From the NCBI GenBank assembly GCA_905215065.1, contig CAJMOF010000005.1:62001-126000 (forward strand): a DNA stretch of 64,000 nucleotides, given 5' to 3'. The translations under genes were made by a program, and so were the position numbers. Source of the DNA: an uncultured bacterium (GTDB taxonomy: Bacteria; Actinomycetota; Coriobacteriia; Coriobacteriales; Coriobacteriaceae). The notes beneath the pieces were generated by a model. It made no database searches and had not been told where the DNA came from. It saw nothing but the letters and a program-made list of their open reading frames with translations. Below, one piece after another: positions 26,659 through 36,700 of the stretch (positions are counted from its first letter, which is position 1; each line of letters starts with the position of its first letter).

Positions 26659-27800
26659 CGGGCCTCATCTCCTTGCTGTTTGGGAACGGTGGCAAACACA
26701 CGCCAGCCGCCGGCGCCGGCGCGCGGGCCGGCGGTGAAGGTGCCGCCAAGCGCCTCGACGCGCTCGCGCATGGAGCCGAGCCCCATGCCCTCGGCGATGC
26801 CGCGACCGCCCGTCTGGGTCCCGCCCGTGCCATCGTCGGTAACGATGAGCTGGTAAAACGATGGATGCTCCAAGCATCGCACAACAACGTTTTGCGCGCG
26901 GGCGTGGCGCATGGTGTTGGAGAGCGCCTCGCGCAGGACCGCCGCAAAGCAGTTCGCGACGTTTGCGGGCGCATGTTCGGTCATAACTTCAAGCTCAATC
27001 TGCGGGCCGCCGTCCGAGCGTGCGCCTTCAACAATGCGTTCGAGCTGCACGGAAAGGTCGACGGCGTTGTCATTGAGCGCGTGGACGCTGGCGCGCACAA
27101 GTTGGAGCGCCTCGTCAACGGTGCGCTTGACGTCGGCGAAATCGGCGGCGACGCCGGGTTCATCGGCGTGGACTATGCGCAGGGCCTCGGTCTGCAGCGA
27201 GGCACGTGTAAGTTGGTGGCCGACACTATCGTGGATCTCGCGCGCGATGCGGGCACGCTCGGCGAGCGTCGCGAGTTCGACCTCGTAGTCCTGGCGGTCG
27301 GCAAGATCGCGGTTGCGCGCTTCGAGCGCGAGGGCTCGTTCTTGCAGCTCATCGCGGGTACGGCGCATGCGCTGCTGCTCGCGCTCTAGCTGGGCGGTAC
27401 GTAGCGACAACAAGGTGGCGGCAACCGAAAGGATGGCGGTCAGCAGGAGCGTTCGTGCGGTGAGCGCGTCGGTGCGAAAGTCCGCGACGAGCGCAAAGAC
27501 AAAGGCGACGCCAATGCCCAGCGCGACCCAGGCGTGCTCGCGGCGCACGCGTCGCGCGATGTCATAGAGGGCGAGGGGCGCAAACGGCACAAACGGCGGC
27601 ACGAAGACGGCCGCGATGATGTAAGCGCAGCTTGCGGCCTCGCTTACACGGCGCGTGCGTTCCTTCTGCGCGAGCTCGGCCAGCGAGGTGGCAATAACGC
27701 CAAGGCAAAACGCCGCGACCAGGCGAGCGTCCACAGCAAGGCCTGTGGCGGCTGCGATGCAGCACGCCAGCACGATCGATTTGTCGAAAAGCCTGTTCAT
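26655..27800 (-). CDS. Membrane sensor histidine kinase, HisKA_3 (NarX/DesK-like) type
   Basis: From ATG 27800 the protein is 381 residues. About five membrane segments fill residues 5-135, with almost no extracellular loop. A coiled-coil linker follows (about 135-175), then the HisKA_3 dimerisation domain with phospho-acceptor His190 (AREIHDSVGHQLT) and an HATPase_c domain (LREALSNTMRHARA, DDGTGG, GMGLGSMRERV). The reading frame is open upstream to 27974, but that extension is basic, low-complexity and overlaps the divergent promoter region, so I placed the start at MNRLFDKS. The lack of a sensor domain suggests it senses membrane stress or a transporter partner. Confidence 0.88.
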   Translation of the reverse strand: MNRLFDKSIVLACCIAAATGLAVDARLVAAFCLGVIATSLAELAQKERTRRVSEAASCAYIIAAVFVPPFVPFAPLALYDIARRVRREHAWVALGIGVAFVFALVADFRTDALTARTLLLTAILSVAATLLSLRTAQLEREQQRMRRTRDELQERALALEARNRDLADRQDYEVELATLAERARIAREIHDSVGHQLTRASLQTEALRIVHADEPGVAADFADVKRTVDEALQLVRASVHALNDNAVDLSVQLERIVEGARSDGGPQIELEVMTEHAPANVANCFAAVLREALSNTMRHARAQNVVVRCLEHPSFYQLIVTDDGTGGTQTGGRGIAEGMGLGSMRERVEALGGTFTAGPRAGAGGWRVFATVPKQQGDEAR

Positions 27801-28009
27801 ACGGGTATTGTACGCGAAGCCGCGCGTGGTGGAGGGGCCGCCTGCGCAACCGTGACATTCCTCCCGCGCGGCAAATCGGCGTCGATCGCTCGCGCGAGCG
27901 GGGGTTTCGCCTCCGCCCCCCGCGCTCGTGACAAAGCTCACTGGTGCGCGCCGCCCGCTCCTGCGATGATGCAATCGTACCGGGCCACGACCAACAGAAG
28001 GGCCGCCTC

Positions 28010-28948
28010 ATGACAGACATCGTCCATGTCGAAAACCTCGTCAAGCGCTACGACGACCTTATTGCGCTCGACCACTTTAATCTGAGCATCGCCCCCGGCG
28101 AGATCTTTGGCCTGCTCGGCCCCAATGGCTCGGGCAAGACCACGTCCATCAACTGCATTTTGCAGCTGCTTTCCTACGACAAAGGCACCATCGAGCTGTT
28201 CGGCGAGCCCATGACGCCCATGCGTTACGACCTCAAGCGCCGCATCGGCGTGGTGCCGCAGCAGGTGGCGGTGTTCGACGAGCTCACCGTGCGCGAGAAC
28301 ATCGACTATTTCTGTAGCCTCTACGTCAACGACCGCAAGCGCCGCCGTGCGCTCGTGGACGAGGCGATTGACTTCGTCGGTCTGGGCGACTTTACCAAGT
28401 TCCGCCCCGGCAAGCTCTCGGGCGGCCTGGCGCGCCGCCTCAACATTGCCTGCGGCATCGCGCACAAGCCCGAGCTCATCTTTTTTGACGAGCCCACGGT
28501 GGCGGTCGACCCACAGAGCCGCAACGCCATCCTGGAGGGCATCTGCCGCCTGCGCGACGAGGGCGCCACGGTGGTGTATACCAGCCATTACATGGAGGAA
28601 GTCGAGCAGATCTGCAGCCGCATCATGATCATGGACGGCGGCCGCGTGCTGGCGCAGGGCACTAACGACGAGCTCAAGCGCATGATCCAGATGGGCGAGC
28701 GCGTGACTGTCGAGGTCGGCGCCGTCGAGACCGTCACGGTCGAGCGGCTGCGCGCCCTCGAGCATGTGCTCAGCGTTGAGCTGTCCAGCGGCGAACTTGT
28801 CTGCACCTGCGAGGCGAGCCCGCACAACCTGGTGGACATCCTCGACACGCTGCGCGCTGCCGACGTGGCGCTCGGCCGCGTGTGGAGCGAGCCGCCGACC
28901 CTCAACGACGTGTTCCTCGAGATCACCGGCCGCGAGCTGCGCGACTAG
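28010..28948 (+). CDS. ABC-2 type exporter, ATP-binding subunit
   Basis: The 312-residue ATPase has Walker A GPNGSGKTT, a Q-loop (VVPQQ), signature LSGGLARRL, Walker B LIFFDEPT and a switch His (YTSHYMEE). A DrrA/CcmA-like C-terminal domain follows. I chose ATG 28010 (MTDIVHV), preceded by AGAAGGG, instead of the upstream in-frame start at 27944. It powers the two permeases that follow after 9 bp. The operon is divergent from the sensor kinase across 209 bp (27801-28009), a natural site for regulator binding. Confidence 0.9.
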   Translation: MTDIVHVENLVKRYDDLIALDHFNLSIAPGEIFGLLGPNGSGKTTSINCILQLLSYDKGTIELFGEPMTPMRYDLKRRIGVVPQQVAVFDELTVRENIDYFCSLYVNDRKRRRALVDEAIDFVGLGDFTKFRPGKLSGGLARRLNIACGIAHKPELIFFDEPTVAVDPQSRNAILEGICRLRDEGATVVYTSHYMEEVEQICSRIMIMDGGRVLAQGTNDELKRMIQMGERVTVEVGAVETVTVERLRALEHVLSVELSSGELVCTCEASPHNLVDILDTLRAADVALGRVWSEPPTLNDVFLEITGRELRD

Positions 28949-28957
28949 GGGGCGGCC

Positions 28958-30145
28958 ATGTTCAACACCATCATCACCACGCTCAAGACGCTATTGCGTC
29001 GACCGAGTACATGGGTCTGGGGCGCGATCTTTCCCATTGCGCTTTCAACGATGTTCATGTTTATGTTTGCGAATCTGAGCTCCGACGGCAAGGTCGACCC
29101 GGTGCCGGTAGCCGTTGTCGCTGACGAAGCCTGGGGTGCTTCGTCCTTTAAGGACGTGGCGACCTCGCTTGCCAAGGAGGGCGACGATCAACTGCTCGAT
29201 GTGAGCGAGTACGAAGACTTGGCTGCCGCGCGCAAAGCGCTCAAGGCCGGCGAAGTCGCGGGCATCTACACGGTCGATGCCGCGGGCACGCCCAAGCTCA
29301 CGCTGCTATCGAGTTACGACGGCTCGCGTGCGTCGTCGGTGCTCACCGACCGTAGCATCCTGGAGACGGTGGCAAGCTCGTATACGCAAAATGCCGAGCT
29401 CATGTCCCAGATTGCCCAAGACAACCCGGCCGCCCTTGCCGACCCGGAGGCGGTTGCGCGCGCCCTGTCGCTCGAGGGCGGAACCCGCCGCGTGAGCCTG
29501 ACGCGCACCACGCCCGATGGCACGGTCATCTACTATTACGCGCTCTTTGGCCTGGTCGCGATGATGTCTGCGGAGTTTGCCGCTTTGAGCGTCGTCGATT
29601 TGCAACCCAATCTGTCGGGCCTTGGCGCGCGCCGCTGCGTGGGCGGCCTTTCCAAGACAGCGTCTCTGGCCGGCATCTTTGTCGGCTCGTGGCTGGTTTC
29701 CTTTGCCTCGATGGCGGTCGCGATTGGCTACGTGCGCCTAGTCGTTGGCGTCGACTTTGGCGGGCGCGAGGGGCTGTGCCTGCTGGGCGGTGCTGCATCC
29801 GCGCTTGCCGCCACGGGCCTGGGGCTCTTTGTGGGCACGCTTCCCGTTAAGGGTGGCAAGGCATCCAAGTCAGGCATCCTCACGGGCTTTGCCACCACGT
29901 GCGCCTTGTTCGCCGGCCTCTACGGCGAGCCGGCGATGGCGCTTGCCGACGACGTCGCCCGCGCCTGTCCGGCCGAGTGCTGGCTCAACCCCGTCAAGCT
30001 CATCTGCGACATGTTCAATCGCCTGTATTTCTTTGAGGACTTGGGGCCCTTCACCGTCCGCGCCGGCGCGCTCGTCCTGATGGCCCTGGTGTTTGTCGCC
30101 GCCGCTACGCTGATCTTTGGAAGGAGCCGCTATGAGCACCTTTAA
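28958..30145 (+). CDS. ABC-2 type permease, first subunit
   Basis: The 395-residue protein has the ABC-2/YhgE-like layout: one N-terminal membrane helix (about 20-40), a large extracellular loop (about 45-195), then five to six helices to the C-terminus. The loop contains mixed strands and helices but no catalytic motif. It would pair with the similarly built product of the next gene as a heterodimeric export channel. The substrate is unknown; drugs, bacteriocins or lipids are possible. Its last 14 bp overlap the next gene. Confidence 0.82.
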   Translation: MFNTIITTLKTLLRRPSTWVWGAIFPIALSTMFMFMFANLSSDGKVDPVPVAVVADEAWGASSFKDVATSLAKEGDDQLLDVSEYEDLAAARKALKAGEVAGIYTVDAAGTPKLTLLSSYDGSRASSVLTDRSILETVASSYTQNAELMSQIAQDNPAALADPEAVARALSLEGGTRRVSLTRTTPDGTVIYYYALFGLVAMMSAEFAALSVVDLQPNLSGLGARRCVGGLSKTASLAGIFVGSWLVSFASMAVAIGYVRLVVGVDFGGREGLCLLGGAASALAATGLGLFVGTLPVKGGKASKSGILTGFATTCALFAGLYGEPAMALADDVARACPAECWLNPVKLICDMFNRLYFFEDLGPFTVRAGALVLMALVFVAAATLIFGRSRYEHL

Positions 30146-31337
30146 GACTGCGCTTCGCATGGCGCTGGCGCACCCGTTCTACCTGCTCATCTATACGGTG
30201 TTCATCTCGCTCATGGGCGTATTCATCGCGGCCTCGGTGAGTTGGAACTCGTCGCAGCTTACCGAGTACAAGCCCTACGACACCAACGTGATCGTGGTCG
30301 ACCGCGACAATAGCGACCTTTCGCGGGCGCTTACCAAGCACCTGGGCTCACGGTTTGACCTGGTCACGGGCGTCGGCGACGACACGTACGACCTTGCGGA
30401 TGCGCTCGCCAAGAGCAACAGCGCCAAGGGCAGCGCCGACTGCGTGTTCTTTATCCCGGAGGGGTTTGAGGACGACTTGATCGCGGCCGCCCGTGCGGGG
30501 GAGGCCCTGCCCAAACTCGATGTGACGTACGGCTCCGGCACCATGGCGGCGGCGCTCTCGTCTGCCGAGGCCTCGCGCTGGATCTCGCTCGCGGGCGCTG
30601 CGGCGGCACTTGAGCCAGCTGCTTCCGACGGCGATGTCGCCAAGGCTGCCGAGCATGCTGCCGCCAAGCGTGCCGAGGTCCAGATTGAGCAGGTCAAGGT
30701 CGACTCGACTGCCGCCGCCACGCTCGAGTCGTACTTCAACTTTGGCGCGTACGCGATCATCTCGTCGGTCATCGTGTCGGTGGGACTGGTGTTCTCGGGC
30801 ATGAACGAGCCCGAGCGCGTGCGCCGCATGGAGGCCGGCCCGGTCTCCGAGCGCCAGCGTTCGCTTGTCGTGTTCGCGGCTGCCGCGGTGCTCACCGTCT
30901 GCATCTGGTTTGTGTCGAGCATGATGGGTGTCGTGGGCTTTGCCGGCGCGGTTGCCGAGGTCGGCATGGGTCGTGTGTGTCTGGCGCTGGCGGCGACGTT
31001 TGCCCTGGCGTGCACGCCGCTGGCCGTTGGCTTTACGCTGTCGAGCTTGGGCGCGCGCGAGGAGCTGCTCAACGGCGTGGGCAACTTACTCGGCATGCTC
31101 ATGACGTTTTTGGGCGGCGCCTGGATGCCGCTGTCGCTGATGGGTTCGGCCGTGCAGACCGCGGCGCATTTTGTGCCGACGTTTTGGGTGAACGACGCGA
31201 TCAGCAAGGCGCTCGCCGCGGACCTGACGTCCACCGTGCTGGGCGACATCGCCTGCGATCTGGGCGTCACGGTGCTCTTTGCCGCGGCCATCGCCGCCGT
31301 AGGCCTAGCCCTCGCGCACAACAAATCCCACGCCTAG
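30132..31337 (+). CDS. ABC-2 type permease, second subunit
   Basis: This 401-residue protein repeats the architecture of the upstream permease: an N-terminal helix (about 18-38), a loop domain (about 40-205) and a C-terminal bundle. The loop is Ala-rich and charged. I chose ATG 30132, inside the end of the previous gene, because AAGGAG (30121-30126) sits 5 nt before it; the upstream in-frame codon at 30117 has no such site. With the ATPase it forms a three-gene exporter, probably induced by the divergent two-component system. Confidence 0.82.
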   Translation: MSTFKTALRMALAHPFYLLIYTVFISLMGVFIAASVSWNSSQLTEYKPYDTNVIVVDRDNSDLSRALTKHLGSRFDLVTGVGDDTYDLADALAKSNSAKGSADCVFFIPEGFEDDLIAAARAGEALPKLDVTYGSGTMAAALSSAEASRWISLAGAAAALEPAASDGDVAKAAEHAAAKRAEVQIEQVKVDSTAAATLESYFNFGAYAIISSVIVSVGLVFSGMNEPERVRRMEAGPVSERQRSLVVFAAAAVLTVCIWFVSSMMGVVGFAGAVAEVGMGRVCLALAATFALACTPLAVGFTLSSLGAREELLNGVGNLLGMLMTFLGGAWMPLSLMGSAVQTAAHFVPTFWVNDAISKALAADLTSTVLGDIACDLGVTVLFAAAIAAVGLALAHNKSHA

Positions 31338-31348
31338 CCACCTAGTCA

Positions 31349-31496
31349 TTGGGGACAGTCTTTGCCGATTCGCCGGCAGGGCTGGCAGGGACTGTCCCAA
31401 TATGTCGGCACTTGGGGACGCTCCTTTCCTGCCGGCACTCATTGGGGACAGACTTAAATGAGCGATTTCACTCATTTAAGTCTGTCCCCAATGAGT
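31349..31496. repeat. GGGGACAG-family palindromes, left cluster
   Basis: The first unit (31349-31400) pairs TTGGGGACAGTC with GACTGTCCCAA. The second is a perfect 26-bp inverted repeat (31437-31462 with 31471-31496) containing ATTGGGGACAGACTTAAATG and an 8-nt loop. A partial copy (CTTGGGGACG) lies at 31411. Similar units recur at 35012-35149. They lie between two ABC operons and could also act as terminators. The rest of 31338-31592 holds only the leader of the next gene. Confidence 0.85.
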
Positions 31497-31592
31497 AGGT
31501 TGGAAAAAAGTCGCGCACGTCGCTTAAAAATAGTTCGCCCAGGTTTACTATTACCCTAGAAAAGTAGCAGAAGGCTAACAACGGGGGATAAC

Positions 31593-32306
<714 letters not shown>

Positions 32307-32314
32307 GCGGCGCC

Positions 32315-34981
32315 ATGACACCTCTCGCAAAACGTCTCCCGCGCGAGCTGCGCCGCAATATCGGCAAGTACCTGGGCATCTTTTTGCTTATGTGCGGAAG
32401 CATCGCCCTTACCTCGGGCTTTTTGCTCGCGGCGCATTCCATCGGCTGCCTCATCGACGACATGCGCGACGAGTACACGATCGAGGACGGCCGCGTGACC
32501 ACCTCCTTCGAGGCTACCAAAGACCAGCTCAAGGCCGCCGAGGATGCAGCCGGCGACGTCGGCGGCGTTACGTTCTACAAGAACTTCTCTATCGACGTCA
32601 TCATCAAAAAGGCGGCTGGCGACGACGGCACCAAGCGCACCCTGCGCACCTACGCGCATCGCACCAAGGTTGACATTGCGTCCTACTGCGAAGGCAGGCA
32701 GCCCAAGACGGACGATGAAGTGGCAATCGACCGTGTCTTCGCCACCAACAACGACCTCGCCGTGGGCGATAAGGTCGAGCTTGAGGGCCGCACCTACACC
32801 ATCTGCGGCATCATGACCCAGCCCGATAGCCAGGCGTTGTTCCTCGACAATTCGGACTTTACGGTGAACACCATCACGTACGGCGTGGCCGAGGTCACCG
32901 ACGCCGGCTTTGCCGCGCTTGAGGACGCCGGCGGCGCGCCTGCCTACACCTACTCCTTTACCTTTACCGATCGCGACCTCCCCACCGCGGACCGCATCGA
33001 TGCGGAGCAGGATATGGTCGAGGCGCTGACCGATGCCGATGCGCGCGTGGACGATCTGATCGATGCCGATTCCAACCAGGGCATTGGCTATGCGCGCGAC
33101 GACGTGGACGGCGACTCCATGATGTGGATGACGTTGCTCGACATCATCATCGTGATCATGGCGTTTGTCTTTGTGGTGCTCACCGACGCCACCATCGAGG
33201 AGGAGAGCGCCATTATCGGCACGCTGCTCGCCAGCGGCTATCGCCGCCGCGAGATCGTGCTGCACTACCTGGCACTTCCCGCCATCGTGGGCGTGGTCGC
33301 GGCGCTTTTGGGCACCGCACTCGGCGTTGCGTTCTTTACCGAGCCCATGCGCGGTCTCTACTACGGCTCGTACAGCCTGCCGCCCTTCCAGGTGTACTGG
33401 AGCTGGGAGATCTTCGTGAAGTGTGCCGTGGTTCCCGCCGCCGCGCTCATTCTCATCACGCTGGTGGGCCTGCTTCGCAAGATGGGCAAGACGCCGTTGC
33501 AGTTCCTTCGTCACGAGGCGAGCGGCAAATCGGGCACCAAGCGCGGTCTGCGGCTGCCGGAGCGCATGGGCTTTGTCTCGCGCTTCCGCCTGCGCGTCTT
33601 CCTGCGCAACCTGGGCAACTTCGCCACGCTCTTCGTGGGCATTGCGTTTGCCTCGCTGCTGCTGCTCTTTGGCCTGGCGATTCTGCCCACGATGACGCAC
33701 TACGCGGACAACCTCGAGACGAGCCTGGTCGCCGAGCACCAGTACACGCTTAAGGCTCCGCTGGAGCTCGAGGGCACTGCCGAGGAGCGCGAGCAGTGGT
33801 CGGCACTCGAGCGCTTGCAGTCGGTTGACGGCGCGCTGCTTTCCGCCGCCCAGGATGCCGATGACGAGCTTGACGACGCGGCCGATGCGGCGCAGGCGGC
33901 GACCGATGCCGCGACTGCATCTCCGTCTGCCGAGAGCTTGGCCGCGGCGCAGGATGCGCTTGCCAAGGTCCAGGACAAGAAGGATGCGCTCTACGCGCGC
34001 CTTGACGATCTTGCCGATGCCCTCGGCTGCAACCGCGACGAGGCTATCGACCTGATCGACAAGGCCTCTAAGATCGACACCGACAACGATGACATTCACC
34101 CGGTTAACACGACCGACAACGGTGCGACCAAGATTGCACAGGCCGAGAAATACGCTGTCTACCAGCTGCAGTACGATCGCGGCGACGGAAACGGCGAGGA
34201 GACGATTTCTGTCTACGGCATCTCGGCAAGCTCGCGCTACTGGAAGGGTCTCAACATCGGCGACGGACACGTCGTCTTTGGCGGCGGCCTGCTCGATAAG
34301 TTTGGCTGGAGCGAGGGCCAGAAGGTCACACTCAGCGATAAGTACGAGGGCGAGCATTATTCCCTTGAGTACGCGGGCAAGGACTATGCCTGGGGCTCCA
34401 AGTCGGACATGAATATCTATATGAGTATCGATGACTTTAACGAGCTGTTCGACAACGATGCCGCCTACTTTAACGGCTATGTGAGCGACGAGAAGCTCGA
34501 CCTCGACGCGCGCTACTTTGCCGGCGACACCACGCCCGACGACATGCGCGCCGTGGGCGACCAGTTCATCGGCATGATGAGCAAAATGATCGGCATGATG
34601 GTCGGGCTCGCGGTGTTTATCTTCCTGCTGTTTATGTACCTGCTGACCAAGGCCGTGATCGACCACAGCGCCCGTTCGATCAGCTATATGAAAGTCTTTG
34701 GCTATCGAGATAGCGAGATCTCGCATCTGTACATCCGCTCGATCACGCTGTGCGTGGCGGCGTCGCTCGTGCTGAGCCTGCCGGTGATCATCGGCTCGCT
34801 CACGGCCATCTTCCGCTCTATGCTGCTCGCCTATAACGGCAATATCGAGATTTACGTGCCGACCTGGTCCATGGCGGCATGCGTCGGCATTGGCTTTGCG
34901 ACCTACCTGGTCGTGGCGTTGCTACACACGCGCTCTATCAAGCGCGTCAGCCTGGCCGAGGCCCTCAAAGTCCAAGAGTAG
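32315..34981 (+). CDS. Large FtsX-domain permease
   Basis: The 888-residue protein starts with a membrane helix (about 18-40), then an extracytoplasmic MacB-PCD-like domain (about 45-270), a block of three helices (about 275-390), a fourth near 435-460, a second extracytoplasmic region (about 465-755) and a final FtsX-type three-helix block to the end. The second outer region includes an Asp/Ala-rich coiled coil (about 510-575) that may protrude from the membrane. ATG 32315 is favoured by AGGCGG at 32305; an in-frame codon lies at 32300. It works with the upstream ATPase. This two-FtsX-domain size resembles BceB/YtrF-like or gram-positive envelope permeases, but no accessory lipoprotein is encoded nearby. 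Confidence 0.85.
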   Translation: MTPLAKRLPRELRRNIGKYLGIFLLMCGSIALTSGFLLAAHSIGCLIDDMRDEYTIEDGRVTTSFEATKDQLKAAEDAAGDVGGVTFYKNFSIDVIIKKAAGDDGTKRTLRTYAHRTKVDIASYCEGRQPKTDDEVAIDRVFATNNDLAVGDKVELEGRTYTICGIMTQPDSQALFLDNSDFTVNTITYGVAEVTDAGFAALEDAGGAPAYTYSFTFTDRDLPTADRIDAEQDMVEALTDADARVDDLIDADSNQGIGYARDDVDGDSMMWMTLLDIIIVIMAFVFVVLTDATIEEESAIIGTLLASGYRRREIVLHYLALPAIVGVVAALLGTALGVAFFTEPMRGLYYGSYSLPPFQVYWSWEIFVKCAVVPAAALILITLVGLLRKMGKTPLQFLRHEASGKSGTKRGLRLPERMGFVSRFRLRVFLRNLGNFATLFVGIAFASLLLLFGLAILPTMTHYADNLETSLVAEHQYTLKAPLELEGTAEEREQWSALERLQSVDGALLSAAQDADDELDDAADAAQAATDAATASPSAESLAAAQDALAKVQDKKDALYARLDDLADALGCNRDEAIDLIDKASKIDTDNDDIHPVNTTDNGATKIAQAEKYAVYQLQYDRGDGNGEETISVYGISASSRYWKGLNIGDGHVVFGGGLLDKFGWSEGQKVTLSDKYEGEHYSLEYAGKDYAWGSKSDMNIYMSIDDFNELFDNDAAYFNGYVSDEKLDLDARYFAGDTTPDDMRAVGDQFIGMMSKMIGMMVGLAVFIFLLFMYLLTKAVIDHSARSISYMKVFGYRDSEISHLYIRSITLCVAASLVLSLPVIIGSLTAIFRSMLLAYNGNIEIYVPTWSMAACVGIGFATYLVVALLHTRSIKRVSLAEALKVQE

Positions 34982-35011
34982 TCATCGGGGACGTTCTTAA
35001 ACGACTAGCCA

Positions 35012-35149
35012 TTGGGGACAGTCTTTGCCGATTCGCCGGCTCGCCGGCCGGGCTGGCAAGGACTGTCCCCAACTGCCGGAAGGGAGGCACTCATTTAAGT
35101 CCGTCCCCAATGAGTGGTTTCAGTCATTTAAGTCTGTCCCCAATGAGTG
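35012..35149. repeat. GGGGACAG-family palindromes, right cluster
   Basis: TTGGGGACAGTC (35012-35023) pairs with GACTGTCCCCAA (35061-35072). The left side, through GCCGATTCGCCGG, is nearly identical to 31349-31376. Then TCATTTAAGTC[C/T]GTCCCCAATGAGTG occurs twice as a direct repeat (35091-35116 and 35124-35149). The cluster fills most of the space between the FtsX permease and the next gene. Confidence 0.85.
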
Positions 35150-35170
35150 CCTAACGACTCGGTGTTGCGC

Positions 35171-35201
35171 TTGACTTCAACCCCACTTCAATGGGTACCA
35201 T
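35171..35201 (+). promoter_or_regulatory. Promoter with 19-bp spacer, possibly MerR-type
   Basis: A TTGACT -35 box (35171-35176) and a TACCAT -10 box (35196-35201) are separated by 19 bp. The spacer contains CCCA-CTTCAA-TGGG dyad symmetry. Over-long spacers with a central dyad are the hallmark of promoters untwisted by MerR-family activators. It drives the DUF362 gene 43 bp downstream. Confidence 0.4.
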
Positions 35202-35243
35202 CCTCTATGTCTGTAACGCCATATAGACCGAGGGGATATAACT

Positions 35244-36449
35244 ATGACCGCAACTGCACCCGCAGCACCCGCTAAGGTGTACTTCACCAACCTGCGCACG
35301 CATGCTCGCGAGAGCCAGCTTGACAAGCTTAAGCGCCTCATCCGTCGCGCCGGCATTGAGCAGATCGACTTCGAGAACAAGTTCGTCGCTATCAAGATTC
35401 ACTTTGGCGAGCTGGGCAACCTGAGCTTTTTGCGCCCCAACTACGCCCGCGCCGTCGCGGACGTCGTGAAGGAGCTGGGCGGCAAGCCCTTCCTCACCGA
35501 TTGCAACACGCTCTATGTGGGCAGCCGCAAAAACGCGCTCGAGCACATCGACACCGCCTACCAGAACGGCTTTACCCCGTATGCCACGGGTTGCCAGATT
35601 ATCATCGCCGACGGCCTCAAGGGTACCGACGAGGCGCTCGTCCCGGTCGAGGGCGGTGAGTACGTGCGCGAGGCAAAGATCGGCCAGGCACTCATGGATG
35701 CCGACATCGTGATCAGCCTTACGCACTTTAAGGGTCATGAGCAGGCGGGCTTTGGCGGCGCCATGAAGAACCTGGGCATGGGAGGCGGCAGCCGTGCCGG
35801 CAAGATGGAGCAGCATGCCGCCGGCAAGCCGAGCGTCGATACTACCAACTGCGTAGGTTGCCGTGCCTGCAAGAAGATTTGCGCGCACAGTGCCATCACG
35901 TTTGACGGTACGCGTGAGCGCGAGCTTGCCAACGGCAGCACCCGCACGGTTCACGTGGCTACCATCGACCATGATCGCTGCGTGGGCTGCGGACGCTGCA
36001 TTGCGGCGTGCAACCAGGACTGCATCAAGCCCGACTATGACGCCGCGGCCGACGTACTCAACTACAAGATCGCCGAGTACACCAAGGCCATCGTTGACGG
36101 ACGCCCGAGCTTCCACATCTCGCTCGCCATGGACATCAGCCCTAACTGCGATTGCCATCCCGAAAACGACACGCCCATCGTCAACGATATCGGCATGTTC
36201 GCGAGCTTCGATCCGGTCGCCATCGACCAGGCCTGTGCCGATGCCGTCCTGGCATCCGAGCCGCTGCCCAACACCGAGCTTACCGACAGCGCCGCCAAGA
36301 TGGAGCATAACCACGAGCATCTGGAGGGCGAGCAGGCGCGCGATCCCTTCTGCATCACGCATCCCGACACCGACTGGCGCGCCTGCATCGCGCACGCCGA
36401 GAAGATCGGCCTGGGCACGAGCAAGTACGAGCTCATCGAGGTCAAGTAG
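35244..36449 (+). CDS. DUF362-family iron-sulfur protein
   Basis: The 401-residue protein starts with the DUF362 fold (about 10-190; IKIHFGELGN and LTHFKGHEQAGFGGAMKNLG). It carries a two-cluster ferredoxin insert, CVGCRACKKICAHSAI (about 203-218) and CVGCGRCIAACNQDCI (about 247-262), and ends with the remainder of the DUF362 domain. It is a cytoplasmic redox protein of unknown reaction, sometimes annotated as an uncharacterised Fe-S centre protein. The conserved His/Cys pair in NCDCHPENDTP could bind a further metal. It is monocistronic, with its own promoter and a strong terminator. Confidence 0.85.
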   Translation: MTATAPAAPAKVYFTNLRTHARESQLDKLKRLIRRAGIEQIDFENKFVAIKIHFGELGNLSFLRPNYARAVADVVKELGGKPFLTDCNTLYVGSRKNALEHIDTAYQNGFTPYATGCQIIIADGLKGTDEALVPVEGGEYVREAKIGQALMDADIVISLTHFKGHEQAGFGGAMKNLGMGGGSRAGKMEQHAAGKPSVDTTNCVGCRACKKICAHSAITFDGTRERELANGSTRTVHVATIDHDRCVGCGRCIAACNQDCIKPDYDAAADVLNYKIAEYTKAIVDGRPSFHISLAMDISPNCDCHPENDTPIVNDIGMFASFDPVAIDQACADAVLASEPLPNTELTDSAAKMEHNHEHLEGEQARDPFCITHPDTDWRACIAHAEKIGLGTSKYELIEVK

Positions 36450-36501
36450 CACCTGTCTATTGGACAAAACAAGCGCCTTTGTAGCGCAACGTTAGCAAAA
36501 G

Positions 36502-36535
36502 CCGCCCGCGAGCACAGCTCTCGCGGGCGGTTTTT
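36502..36535 (+). terminator. Intrinsic terminator of the DUF362 gene
   Basis: An 11-bp GC-rich stem (36502-36512 with 36520-36530) with a 7-nt loop is followed by TTTTT (36531-36535). Confidence 0.92.
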
Positions 36536-36663
36536 CGGAAGTATGCGGCAAATTTCGAGACCGCCGAGTACACGACGTTTTTTGGCAACAAAACCCCTGA
36601 TTAATTGTTGCTAAAACTGCGGTCTGGTCGGCAGTTCCAGATTTTGCCGCATACTTCCGAAAA
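36532..36663. repeat. 132-bp inverted-repeat element overlapping a terminator
   Basis: Perfect 21-bp arms lie at 36532-36552 and 36643-36663 (TTTTCGGAAGTATGCGGCAA plus one A). The interior contains further matched pairs (GACCGC/GCGGTC, GCAACA/TGTTGC), so the whole unit can fold as nested stems. Its left end lies in the T tract of the preceding terminator. Confidence 0.8.
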
Positions 36664-36700
36664 TAGGGGGTCAGATAAAGCCCCGGACGTTGCTTTTTGC

